From: an uncultured Helicobacter sp.
GTDB lineage: Bacteria > Campylobacterota > Campylobacteria > Campylobacterales > Helicobacteraceae
Direction of reading: 5' to 3'
DNA length: 64,000 nt
NCBI RefSeq assembly: GCF_937906905.1
Contig: NZ_CALERY010000011.1
Span: 75,524-139,523 of the forward strand
Shown: positions 44,800 through 52,331 of the stretch, in pieces
How the letters are laid out: each line of letters opens with the position of its first letter
Numbering within the stretch: position 1 is the first letter of the stretch
Notes under the pieces: generated by a model
The model's database searches: none
What the model saw: the letters and a program-made list of their open reading frames with translations, nothing else
What the model was told of the DNA's origin: nothing
Made by a program: the position numbers and the translations under genes

Positions 44800-45375
44800 C
44801 TAATACACAAGCTTTACTCTTTTGCGTTTAGCATCAAAATCCACAGCCGCGCTACCATGACTAGTTTCAAGCTCCATGCGGTATTGCATGACCTCCTCTG
44901 TGCAGCTAGCTAGGATCGCGCGCCCCTCATACAGCTTATCATCGACCTTATGAAACTGCACCACCACCTCGCCCATATCCATATTCAGCCCGAAAATCAC
45001 TGCTCGCAGCTGCGAGAAGTCCTCGCCCTGCACACGAAAAACGACTGATTCTAATGAAGCGATATCACTAGGGATCGCTTGGATACTTGCAGAAATCTGT
45101 TTATTAGATTCTGGGCTTGATTCTTGCTGGACAAATGTCAATGGGCAAGAGCCGAAATTAAGCATACACAGCCGAGCTTTGAGCTGTGGCTCATCATCGC
45201 CGCGCCCCTGCACACTTTGTGCAAGTTTGGACTGGGGTTTTAGAGCTTTAGATTGCGATTGCAGCATATAGAGCGAGCCCCTGCCCCATGTAAAATACAT
45301 CACCAAAGCACACAAACCTAAGACTGATAAGGTGATCAACCCCTTTTTGGTGAGATGTTTATGCTTGCGTGCCAT
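44800..45375 (-). CDS. Conserved hypothetical membrane-anchored protein of the copper operon
   Basis: This 191-residue protein has one N-terminal anchor (GLITLSVLGLCALVMYFTW) and a periplasmic domain. Within it GLNMDMGEVVVQFHKVDDKLYEGRA and YRMELETSHGSAAVDF suggest an immunoglobulin-like fold of the FixH/YtkA kind, though this is a weak resemblance. Two cysteines lie in RLCMLNFGSCPL. The position between PCu(A)C and SCO genes implies a role in copper delivery or oxidase assembly (inference). There are 27 bases between it and the PCu(A)C gene and 116 before sco. Confidence 0.6.
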   Translation of the reverse strand: MARKHKHLTKKGLITLSVLGLCALVMYFTWGRGSLYMLQSQSKALKPQSKLAQSVQGRGDDEPQLKARLCMLNFGSCPLTFVQQESSPESNKQISASIQAIPSDIASLESVVFRVQGEDFSQLRAVIFGLNMDMGEVVVQFHKVDDKLYEGRAILASCTEEVMQYRMELETSHGSAAVDFDAKRKRVKLVY

Positions 45376-45402
45376 GACTAGTTAGATTCTCTAAGTTAGA
45401 TT

Positions 45403-45948
45403 CTAGTGGGCATGTGTTTCTGGGTGGTGAGCCTCTGGGTGATGGACGCTCGTGCGTGCTTTCACGGGCACTTCAAGCACCGCTGAAGAATCATCATCGA
45501 AATAAAGCTTTAGCGAGATTGTTTGTCCTGCTTTTAAATGGGATTTAAGATCGATTAGCATAATGTGCAATCCGCCGGGTGCTAGCTCTATGGTGCTATC
45601 AGCAGGGATTTCGATTCGCTCGACTTGCTGCATGACTTTAGCGCCATCTTTTTCACTAGTCTCGTGTAGCTCCGCGGTGCCTTTGTTTTTGCCTAGGATT
45701 TCGACTTTCACAAGCGCGACAGGTTTATCGGTGTGGTTGGTGATTTTGCCAAATGCGGCACTAAGCTTTTTATCCGCGATTGTGGCAAAGGCGTAGAAAT
45801 CTTTGGGGTGGATTTGAGGCATATCGGCTTTTGCCAAGCTTTGAGTGGTGCTAGATTCTGGGGTTTTTGTATCTTGCGCATAGCTTGTGCTAAGCCCTAG
45901 TAGCGCGATAAGTCCTGCACCAGCGCAAATGTGGAGCATATTTTTCAT
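45403..45948 (-). CDS. Periplasmic copper chaperone PCu(A)C
   Basis: This 181-residue protein has a signal peptide (LHICAGAGLIALLGLSTSYA) and a DUF461/PCu(A)C domain with the copper motif spread over ELHETSEKDGAKVMQQVERI and LAPGGLHIMLIDLK (H-x10-M ... H-x-M pattern). The tail is His-rich (HHPEAHHPETHAH) and may bind extra metal. PCu(A)C hands Cu(I) to the oxidase or to SCO. It is the first gene of the operon, with AAAGGA before the ATG. Confidence 0.9.
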   Translation of the reverse strand: MKNMLHICAGAGLIALLGLSTSYAQDTKTPESSTTQSLAKADMPQIHPKDFYAFATIADKKLSAAFGKITNHTDKPVALVKVEILGKNKGTAELHETSEKDGAKVMQQVERIEIPADSTIELAPGGLHIMLIDLKSHLKAGQTISLKLYFDDDSSAVLEVPVKARTSVHHPEAHHPETHAH

Positions 45949-46098
45949 GGGACAATCCTTTTTGTGAGTTGGAATCTATGGTATAAAAAAGCCAATTAAA
46001 AATCAAGAACCAAACCTCACCTAAGCCAAATCATGCTAGAATCCGCGCCATACATGCGACAAGCTTCAATCCTAAATGAAATCCTACAAGGAGCATAT

Positions 46099-47511
46099 AT
46101 GCCAGAGATTGTTACCCGCTTCGCGCCCTCCCCGACGGGCTATTTACATATCGGGGGATTGCGCACGGCGTTATTTAACTACCTGCACGCACGCAAGCAC
46201 GGCGGCAAATTCCTACTGCGGATTGAGGACACCGATCTTGCTAGAAACTCCCAAGACGCCGCCCAAGCGATCATTGAGTCTTTCAAATGGGTGGGGCTAG
46301 AATGTGATGGCGAAGTTATCTACCAAAGTGAGCGTTTCCCCCTGTATGCCAGCTATGCTAAAAAGCTTGTAGAAGAGGGCAAGGCGTATTACTGCTATAT
46401 GAGCAAAGATGAGCTAGAAGCCCTGCGAGAATCCCAACGCACACAAGGCATAACACCGCGCTATGATAATCGCTACCGCGACTTTAGCGGCACACCCCCA
46501 AGCGATGTAGAGCCTGTAATCCGCATAAAAGCCCCACTTGAAGGCGAAATCGCCTTTGATGATGGCGTCAAAGGCAGAATCTGCGTGCAAGCAAAGGAGC
46601 TTGATGACTTTATCATTTTGCGATCAGATGGCAGCCCCACTTATAACTTTGTCGTAGCTATTGATGATGCGCTAATGGGCGTAACAGATGTAATCCGCGG
46701 CGATGATCACACAAGCAACACGCCAAAGCAGATTCTCATCTACCAAGCACTAGGCTTTGCAATCCCTAAGTTTTATCATATCCCTATGATTTTAAACCCA
46801 GAGGGCAAGAAGCTTAGTAAGCGCGATGGCGCGATGGGCGTTATGGACTATAAGCTTATGGGCTATTTGCCAGAAGCACTGCTAAATTTCCTTGTGCGAC
46901 TTGGCTGGAGCTATGAAGATAAGGAGATTTTCTCCCTCCAAGAAATGCGCGAGCTCTTTGATGCTAAAGACATCAACTCTTCTGCAAGCCGCTACAATCA
47001 AGAAAAATTTTTGTGGCTTAATCAGCACTATATCAAAGCCTGCGATGATACTAGGCTAGAAGCCTTGCTAGGCGAGTTTGGTATAAATCTTAGCACCCTC
47101 CAAGCAGAGCGCAAAAGCCTACTTTTCTCCGTGCTAAAAGATAGGAGCAAGACCCTGCTAGAGTTCGCCGCACAGATTAAAGACCTCCAATCCCAGCTAG
47201 AATCTTATGATGAGAAAATGCTCTCTAAGCTTGATCCAGCAGCCAAAACACTGCTAGGAGAGCTAGCGCTAGATTCTGGGTTTGCAGAGAGATTTCATAC
47301 GCCAAGTGCGAGTAAAGCAGCGCAAGCCCTAGAATCCTATCTGCATGAGTTCGCAGAAGCTAAGGGCATAAAAATCGGCAAGCTTATGCCAGCCCTGCGC
47401 CTAGCCCTGCTTGGCAAGCCCGGTGGCATAGGTGTGTGTGAAGCGCTTGTCATCATAGGCGAAAGTGAGAGCATAAAGCGCCTCAATGCACTTAGCACAT
47501 ATACATCTTAA
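46099..47511 (+). CDS. gltX: Glutamyl-tRNA synthetase
   Basis: This 470-residue class I synthetase starts MPEIVTRFAPSPTGYLHIGGLRTALF (HIGH-like HIGG). It has GRICVQAKELDDFIILRSDGSPTYNFVVAIDD (shown in part) and the KMSKS-type loop GKKLSKRDGA. ATG 46099 with AAGGAG upstream is the start; the frame extends to 46033 without a site. Helicobacter species often have two GluRS paralogues, one of which can misacylate tRNA-Gln ahead of GatCAB. Which one this is cannot be told here. yebC, pheA and the DUF2156 gene follow closely in the same direction. Confidence 0.94.
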   Translation: MPEIVTRFAPSPTGYLHIGGLRTALFNYLHARKHGGKFLLRIEDTDLARNSQDAAQAIIESFKWVGLECDGEVIYQSERFPLYASYAKKLVEEGKAYYCYMSKDELEALRESQRTQGITPRYDNRYRDFSGTPPSDVEPVIRIKAPLEGEIAFDDGVKGRICVQAKELDDFIILRSDGSPTYNFVVAIDDALMGVTDVIRGDDHTSNTPKQILIYQALGFAIPKFYHIPMILNPEGKKLSKRDGAMGVMDYKLMGYLPEALLNFLVRLGWSYEDKEIFSLQEMRELFDAKDINSSASRYNQEKFLWLNQHYIKACDDTRLEALLGEFGINLSTLQAERKSLLFSVLKDRSKTLLEFAAQIKDLQSQLESYDEKMLSKLDPAAKTLLGELALDSGFAERFHTPSASKAAQALESYLHEFAEAKGIKIGKLMPALRLALLGKPGGIGVCEALVIIGESESIKRLNALSTYTS

Positions 47512-47528
47512 TACACGAAAGGAATACC

Positions 47529-48242
47529 ATGGGACGAGCTTTTGAATACCGCCGCGCTGCCAAAGAAAAACGATGGGATAAGATGAGCAAAGTTTTCCCC
47601 AAGCTGGCTAAAGCCATCACCGCTGCTGCCAAAGAGGGCGGCGCAGACCCCGCGAGCAACGCCAAGCTTCGCACAGCAATCGCCACTGCCAAAGCGCAAA
47701 ATATGCCTAAAGATAATATCGATGCCGCCATTAAACGCGCGAGTGGGAAAGATGGCGCATTTAGCGAGCTAAGCTATGAGGGCAAAGCTGCTAATGGCGT
47801 GCTAATTTTCATCGAATGCACCACCGACAACCCCACCCGCACCATCGCTAATATCAAAAGCTACTTCAACAAAAGCCCCGGTGCTTCTATCGTGCCAAAT
47901 GGCAGCCTAGAATTTATGTTTGCTAGAAAAAGTGTCTTTGCCTTTAGCAAGCCAGAGTCTCTACCCCTAGATGAGCTAGAGCTAGCCCTCATCGACTATG
48001 GGCTAGAGGAGCTAGAGTCTTTAGAAGATGGCAGCCTAATCGCCTATGGGGGCTATGCAGACTTTGGGGCATTAAGTGAGGGGCTAGAGTCCTTACAAAT
48101 CACGCCCACAAGTGCCAAGCTCGCTAGAATCCCCACAAGCCCCATAACTTTAAGCGAAGAGCAGATAGAAGAGCTAGAGAAGCTGCTTGATAGGATTGAA
48201 GAAGATGATGATGTCCAAGCGGTTTATACAAACCTAGCCTAG
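47529..48242 (+). CDS. yebC: YebC/PmpR-family transcriptional regulator
   Basis: This 237-residue protein begins MGRAFEYRRAAKEKRWDKMSK and has AKAQNMPKDNIDAAIKRASG and GVLIFIECTTDNPTRTIANI. These are standard for YebC (TACO1-type), some members of which relieve ribosome stalling at proline runs. The start has GAAAGGA upstream, 17 bases after gltX. Its C-terminal residues (EEQIEELEKLLDRIEEDDDVQAVYTNL) match the family end. Confidence 0.94.
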   Translation: MGRAFEYRRAAKEKRWDKMSKVFPKLAKAITAAAKEGGADPASNAKLRTAIATAKAQNMPKDNIDAAIKRASGKDGAFSELSYEGKAANGVLIFIECTTDNPTRTIANIKSYFNKSPGASIVPNGSLEFMFARKSVFAFSKPESLPLDELELALIDYGLEELESLEDGSLIAYGGYADFGALSEGLESLQITPTSAKLARIPTSPITLSEEQIEELEKLLDRIEEDDDVQAVYTNLA

Positions 48243-48270
48243 AATCCACTTTTGCCCCTGAAGGAGATGT

Positions 48271-49368
48271 ATGCCACGCCCTGACACAATGCCTGATGAA
48301 GCCCTAATCGCACGCTTGCGGAAGCAGATTGATAGCATTGATGAAAAGCTGCTAGCCCTGCTAGATTCTAGGCTTAAGATTGTCGCCCAAATTGGCGCAG
48401 CAAAGCTAAAGAGCAATGCCAGCATTTACCGCCCAGAGCGCGAGCTAGCGATCATCGCTCGCCTAAGCAGTCTGCCTGCAAAGCACCTAAGCAAAGACGC
48501 CATAGAAGCGATTTACCAAGAAATCTTTGCCATATCGCGCAACCTTGAGCTACCAGAGAAAGTCGCCTACCTAGGACCTGTGGGCAGCTACACCCACCAA
48601 GCCGCGGAATCGCGCTTTGGCGCGATGAGTGAGTATCTCCCCATAAACACCATTAGCGCGGTTTTTAACGTCCTAGAATCCAAGCAAGCACACTATGGTG
48701 TCGTCCCCATTGAGAACAACACCAATGGCATCGTAGGCGAGTGTATCGACAATCTTGCTAGCTCTAGTGTGAAAATCATCGCAGAAATCATTATGCCAAT
48801 CCACCTAAGCTTCGCCACAGAGTGTGAGCATGTAAGCGAGATTGAGCGCATTTATAGCAAGGACATAGCCTTTGGGCAGTGCAATGCTTTTCTCCAAGCG
48901 CACAATCTCCTAAATATCCCCCAAATCCCCGTAGAATCCACCGCCAAAGCCGCCCAGCTCGCCACGCAAGACCCAAAGAGCGCGGCGATTTGCTCCCATA
49001 TCGCCGCCAAGCTCTACCACCTACCGCTAATGTTTTCCCATATCCAAGACTCTCAAGGCAACAAAACGCGCTTTGTCATCTTAAGCGATTTTCACAACCC
49101 CCCAAGTGGCAATGATAAAACCTCTATTTTCGCGCGGCTCCAAGGCTTTGAAAAAGCTGGCACACTGTTGCGCTTTTTAGAGAGCTTCTCTCGTGCTAAT
49201 ATCAATCTAACCAAAATCGACTCCCGCCCTATCCGCTCTAAAAACAGCTTTGACTCGGGCTTTTATGTGGATTTTGTGGGGCATAGGGAGGAGCCGCATA
49301 TCGCTGCGATTTTTGATGAGTGGGGCGAGCAGATAAAGTGGCTAGGTAGCTACCCCCAAACCCCCTAG
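48271..49368 (+). CDS. pheA: Chorismate mutase / prephenate dehydratase (P-protein)
   Basis: This 365-residue bifunctional enzyme makes phenylpyruvate from chorismate. Residues ~10-90 form the AroQ mutase (LRKQIDSIDEKLLALLDSRL, AIYQEIFAISR). The dehydratase (VAYLGPVGSYTHQAAESRFG, GVVPIENNTNGIVGECID) follows. The ACT domain sits near 285-360 (FARLQGFEKAGTLLRFLESF) and gives feedback inhibition by phenylalanine. GAGTLL replaces the more common GALL. AAGGAG precedes the ATG, 28 bases after yebC. Confidence 0.95.
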   Translation: MPRPDTMPDEALIARLRKQIDSIDEKLLALLDSRLKIVAQIGAAKLKSNASIYRPERELAIIARLSSLPAKHLSKDAIEAIYQEIFAISRNLELPEKVAYLGPVGSYTHQAAESRFGAMSEYLPINTISAVFNVLESKQAHYGVVPIENNTNGIVGECIDNLASSSVKIIAEIIMPIHLSFATECEHVSEIERIYSKDIAFGQCNAFLQAHNLLNIPQIPVESTAKAAQLATQDPKSAAICSHIAAKLYHLPLMFSHIQDSQGNKTRFVILSDFHNPPSGNDKTSIFARLQGFEKAGTLLRFLESFSRANINLTKIDSRPIRSKNSFDSGFYVDFVGHREEPHIAAIFDEWGEQIKWLGSYPQTP

Positions 49369-49394
49369 AATCCACTTTTATGTAAGGACGCATT

Positions 49395-50351
49395 ATGCCG
49401 CTATCTTTCACCCCCATAGCCCTAGAATCTAGGAGCGAGATTCTAGGATTTTTGCACAATGATCACTTCTCTATCGCGGATATTAGCTTTGGCAATCTCT
49501 ACATTTGGAAGCACGCTAGGGAGATTAGCTATGCCATTTGCGGCGGCTCGCTACTTATCCAAACGCGCCAAACGCACAAAGAAGTGCAGACTCCCTACTT
49601 TTTCTTCCCCATAGGTGGCGATGAGTCCTCCAAGCTAGAAGCCCTAAAAGCCCTAGAATCCTACGCAAAGACACGCGGCTTCCCCCTGCATTTTGAGCGA
49701 CTAGAAGCGCGCAATCTCCCCCTTTTGCGCCAAGCTTTCCCCACTATCACCACAGAGCCTACGCCCAATCACTTTGACTATGTGTATAGTGTAGAAGAGC
49801 TTATCGCGCTTAATGGACGCAAATTTCATAAGAAAAAAAACCACCTAAACAACTTCCTCCAACGCTATGAATGGGAGCTTGAGCCTATCACGCAGGCAAA
49901 TGCCAAAGAGCTAGCCCAAGTAGCTAGAATCTGGCTTGATAGCAACCCTGCTAAAAGCGATGATTTAGAGCTAGAGTATCGTGGCATTTGCGCGGCATTA
50001 GAGAGCTTTGAGCTACTAGGGCTGCAAGGCATAGCAGTGCGCGCAAGAGAAAAGATAGCACTAGGCTCTAACAGCATAGACCCCACAATGCTAGAATCTA
50101 GTGCGCTGCCTATCATCGCCTTTAGCTTTGGGGAGATAATCAACGATGAAATGGCAGTAATCCACATCGAAAAAGCCGCGCCCAACATCATCGGCGCGTA
50201 TCAAATCATAAACCAGCAGCTCTTAGCTCGCTGCTTCTCATCGCTGCGCTATGCCAATCGCGAGGAGGATTTGGGCATACCCGGGCTAAGGCAGGCGAAG
50301 AGGGGGTATAATCCTGTTTTTATGGTAGAAAAACACCGCGCTATTTTGTAG
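49395..50351 (+). CDS. DUF2156 (phosphatidylglycerol lysyltransferase C-terminal domain) protein
   Basis: This 318-residue protein has a GNAT-like DUF2156 fold. Landmarks are FSIADISFGNLYIWKHAREI, YFFFPIGGDE, KFHKKKNHLNNFLQRYEWEL and the closing YRYANREEDLGIPGLRQAKR-like stretch (LRYANREEDLGIPGLRQAK). Homologues are widespread in Campylobacterota, and the substrate is unknown. By fold it may transfer an aminoacyl group from tRNA to lipid or peptide. The 5' end (49422-49446) contains a perfect CTAGAATCT/AGATTCTAG pair inside the coding sequence. It ends the gltX-yebC-pheA block. Confidence 0.75.
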   Translation: MPLSFTPIALESRSEILGFLHNDHFSIADISFGNLYIWKHAREISYAICGGSLLIQTRQTHKEVQTPYFFFPIGGDESSKLEALKALESYAKTRGFPLHFERLEARNLPLLRQAFPTITTEPTPNHFDYVYSVEELIALNGRKFHKKKNHLNNFLQRYEWELEPITQANAKELAQVARIWLDSNPAKSDDLELEYRGICAALESFELLGLQGIAVRAREKIALGSNSIDPTMLESSALPIIAFSFGEIINDEMAVIHIEKAAPNIIGAYQIINQQLLARCFSSLRYANREEDLGIPGLRQAKRGYNPVFMVEKHRAIL

Positions 50352-50645
50352 GGATTCGGTCTTGGGTAGGCAATGCGGATTGATTGCGTGATTTTGAGAG
50401 TAGTCATTACCGCTTAGGTAAATCCCTGCGCCCGCGCCGCAGAATCTAGCAAAAGCGCGCAAAAGCCTGCCGCCTGCGTGCTGGTTTAGAATCCACTTTT
50501 TACACTTCACGCCTTTTTTTGTCATTGCGAGCAAGCGCGGTAGTGGTGGCAAAGTGGATTCTAGGACAGAGGCACAAAACCTAGAATCCACTTGTAAAAA
50601 CGCTAAAATTCCGCATAATTTCTACATAACTTCTGGCGGTGCGAA
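50352..50645. repeat. Repeat-filled gap: stem-loop and GTCATTGCGAGC-type modules
   Basis: The 294-base gap between the DUF2156 and aminotransferase genes has no reliable gene. It holds an inverted copy of the GGCGGCAGG module (about 50460-50495), a GTCATTGCGAGC...GGCA repeat (50521-50550) and a perfect 14-base inverted repeat, AAGTGGATTCTAGG (50552-50565) with CCTAGAATCCACTT (50580-50593), around a 14-base loop. A near-identical stem-loop is found at 59321-59366. Confidence 0.7.
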
Positions 50646-52175
50646 ATGGATACAGATAAAAACGAGGATTCTAGGAGCGGGACAATGGATTGCCACGCCA
50701 CTGCTGGCGCAGCGTCTCGCAATGACGATAAACACGCCACCACGCAAAACGAGGATTCTAAACCAGCACACAGGCGGCAGGATTTTGCGATTTTTGATAA
50801 AAACACCACAAATCTAAGCGACTTGGCGCAGGATTCTAGGATTTGCGATGAGAAATCGGGGCTTTTCAAGGACTCTCAAGGGCGCGCACTTAGCGTGCGT
50901 AACCGCCGAGAGTCCGCAGAAATCGCCGATTTATCGCGCAAAGCCGAATCCACCAAAGAAGCTGAATCGCCACAAACACAAATCCCGCTTATTGATTTAC
51001 ACGCCCAATACCACGCCTACAAGCACGAGCTAGATTCTGCTATCGCTAGCGTTTTGCACAGCCAGCACTTCATCTTAGGCGAGCACTCTCAAGCACTAGA
51101 GAGTGAGCTAGCGAGCTTTGTGGGCAGGCGATTTTGTATCACCTGCTCTAGTGGGACAAACGCACTTTTACTAGCCCTACTCGCGCTTGATATAGGCGCG
51201 GGCGATGAAGTCATCACGCCTAGCTTTAGCTTCATCGCCGCGGCGGAAATGGTGGCATTCCTAGGGGCGAAGCCTGTGTTTGTGGATATTTGCCCTAGCA
51301 CCTACACGCTAGATATAGCCCAAGTCAAGCGCGCAATCACCCCTCGCACAAGGGCGATTATCCCAGTATGTCTCTTTGGACTGCCTTATGATGTATCAGG
51401 GCTAGAGAGTCTTGCCAGAATCCACGCAATCCCTATCATCGAAGATGGCGCACAGAGCTTTGGAGCAGCGATTGTAAATCCTAGTGGCGAACAGGCAGAG
51501 CGCAGGTCTGGGAGCTTTGGGGATCTTAGTATCACAAGCTTTTTCCCCGCCAAGCCGCTTGGGGGCTATGGCGATGGCGGCGCAGTGTTTTGCGATGATG
51601 AAAATCTCGCCCAAAGACTCCGCACCCTGCGCAATCACGGGCAAACCTCCAAATATCGCCACACTACGCTAGGGCTAAATACTAGGCTCGATGAGCTGCA
51701 GTGCGCGATTTTGCGCGTGAAGCTAAGACATTTTCCAAAAGAGCTAGAGGCACGCCAGAATCTAGCCCGCCGATACTTCGCCCTACTCGCTAAGGATTCT
51801 AGGCTAGATTCTAGCAGGACAGATTCTCGCACACCAGAATCTAGCCTATCCAAATCCAGCACGCCAGATTCTAGACTCTGCCTGCCCCATATCCCTAAGG
51901 GGCGCAGAAGCAGCTTCGCGCAGTTTTGCCTGCAAGCACAAAGCACAGAATCTAGGGAGCAGATTCTGCTCACACTCGCGTGCCATGGTATCGCCACAGC
52001 CATTCACTACCCAGCTCCCCTGCATTTACAAGAAGCATTTGCCTATCTTGGCTATAAGCGCGGGGATTTTCCAGTGAGTGAGTGCGTGAGTGAGCGGATA
52101 TTTTCAATCCCCTTGTGTGCTTTTCTTTCGCCAAGCGCACAAGAGCAAATCGCTAAGGTGTTGTGCAGATTCTAG
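50646..52175 (+). CDS. DegT/DnrJ/EryC1-family sugar aminotransferase with repeat-derived N-terminus
   Basis: The domain begins at IPLIDLHAQYHAYKHELDSA (residue ~118). It carries FCITCSSGTNALLLALLAL, DEVITPSFSFIAAAEM and the PLP-lysine region SFFPAKPLGGYGDGGAVFC. This family makes aminosugars from keto-sugar nucleotides (WbpE/PseC-like). The first ~115 residues come from dispersed repeats (copy B of the palindromic element and others) and have no homology to the enzyme. Without them no ATG lies close to the domain start, so the real start may be one supplied by repeat, for example the GTG near 50904 or an upstream ATG. A second insert (KDSRLDSSRTDSRTPESSL and on) of ~30 residues has five octamers. 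Confidence 0.8.
   Translation: MDTDKNEDSRSGTMDCHATAGAASRNDDKHATTQNEDSKPAHRRQDFAIFDKNTTNLSDLAQDSRICDEKSGLFKDSQGRALSVRNRRESAEIADLSRKAESTKEAESPQTQIPLIDLHAQYHAYKHELDSAIASVLHSQHFILGEHSQALESELASFVGRRFCITCSSGTNALLLALLALDIGAGDEVITPSFSFIAAAEMVAFLGAKPVFVDICPSTYTLDIAQVKRAITPRTRAIIPVCLFGLPYDVSGLESLARIHAIPIIEDGAQSFGAAIVNPSGEQAERRSGSFGDLSITSFFPAKPLGGYGDGGAVFCDDENLAQRLRTLRNHGQTSKYRHTTLGLNTRLDELQCAILRVKLRHFPKELEARQNLARRYFALLAKDSRLDSSRTDSRTPESSLSKSSTPDSRLCLPHIPKGRRSSFAQFCLQAQSTESREQILLTLACHGIATAIHYPAPLHLQEAFAYLGYKRGDFPVSECVSERIFSIPLCAFLSPSAQEQIAKVLCRF
50687..50727 (-). repeat. GTCATTGCGAGC-type repeat, inverted copy
   Basis: On the minus strand GTCATTGCGAGA begins the unit and GCGTGGCAATCC ends it, with a partly palindromic middle. 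Other copies lie at 50521, 60051, 60095 and (inverted) 60324. Here it is read through in frame as the start of the aminotransferase reading frame. Confidence 0.65.
50826..50972 (+). repeat. Dispersed palindromic element, copy B (in frame, aminotransferase N-terminus)
   Basis: The left flank GGATTCTAGGATTTGCGATG is followed by a palindrome whose arms end AAGGACTCTC and begin GAGAGTCCGC, around an inner GCGCACTTAGCGTGC hairpin. The right flank includes AAAGCCGAATCCACC. The 26 bases of left flank and 34 of right flank are identical to copy C (59484-59627), although the arms differ. Translation gives SRICDEKSG and LSRKAESTKEA. Confidence 0.75.
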
Positions 52176-52267
52176 CGATTTGGCTTTTGCAAACGCCCTA
52201 ATTCTCAATTTCTCCATCGCTCCAAAGCGCGAGCAAATCGCTCTGGCACATCTTGTTTTTGTTTTTG

Positions 52268-52283
52268 TTTTTTTTTTTTTTTT
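52268..52283 (+). repeat. T16 tract upstream of the chemoreceptor gene
   Basis: Sixteen T (with further T-rich sequence before it) 48 bases ahead of the GTG start. No gene is crossed. In Helicobacter, T/A runs of this kind in promoter regions vary in length and change expression. A clear -10 is not visible, though TAGCAT at 52288 or the T-rich stretch near 52310 could serve. Confidence 0.7.
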
Positions 52284-52331
52284 GTGGTAGCATTGCGCGC
52301 ATTTCGTTTATTTTTGCTTTAAGGAGTTTTC

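Noticed and set aside
50554..50869. Small frames on both strands upstream of the aminotransferase domain
   Set aside because: They consist of the same dispersed repeats; the longer aminotransferase frame covers them.
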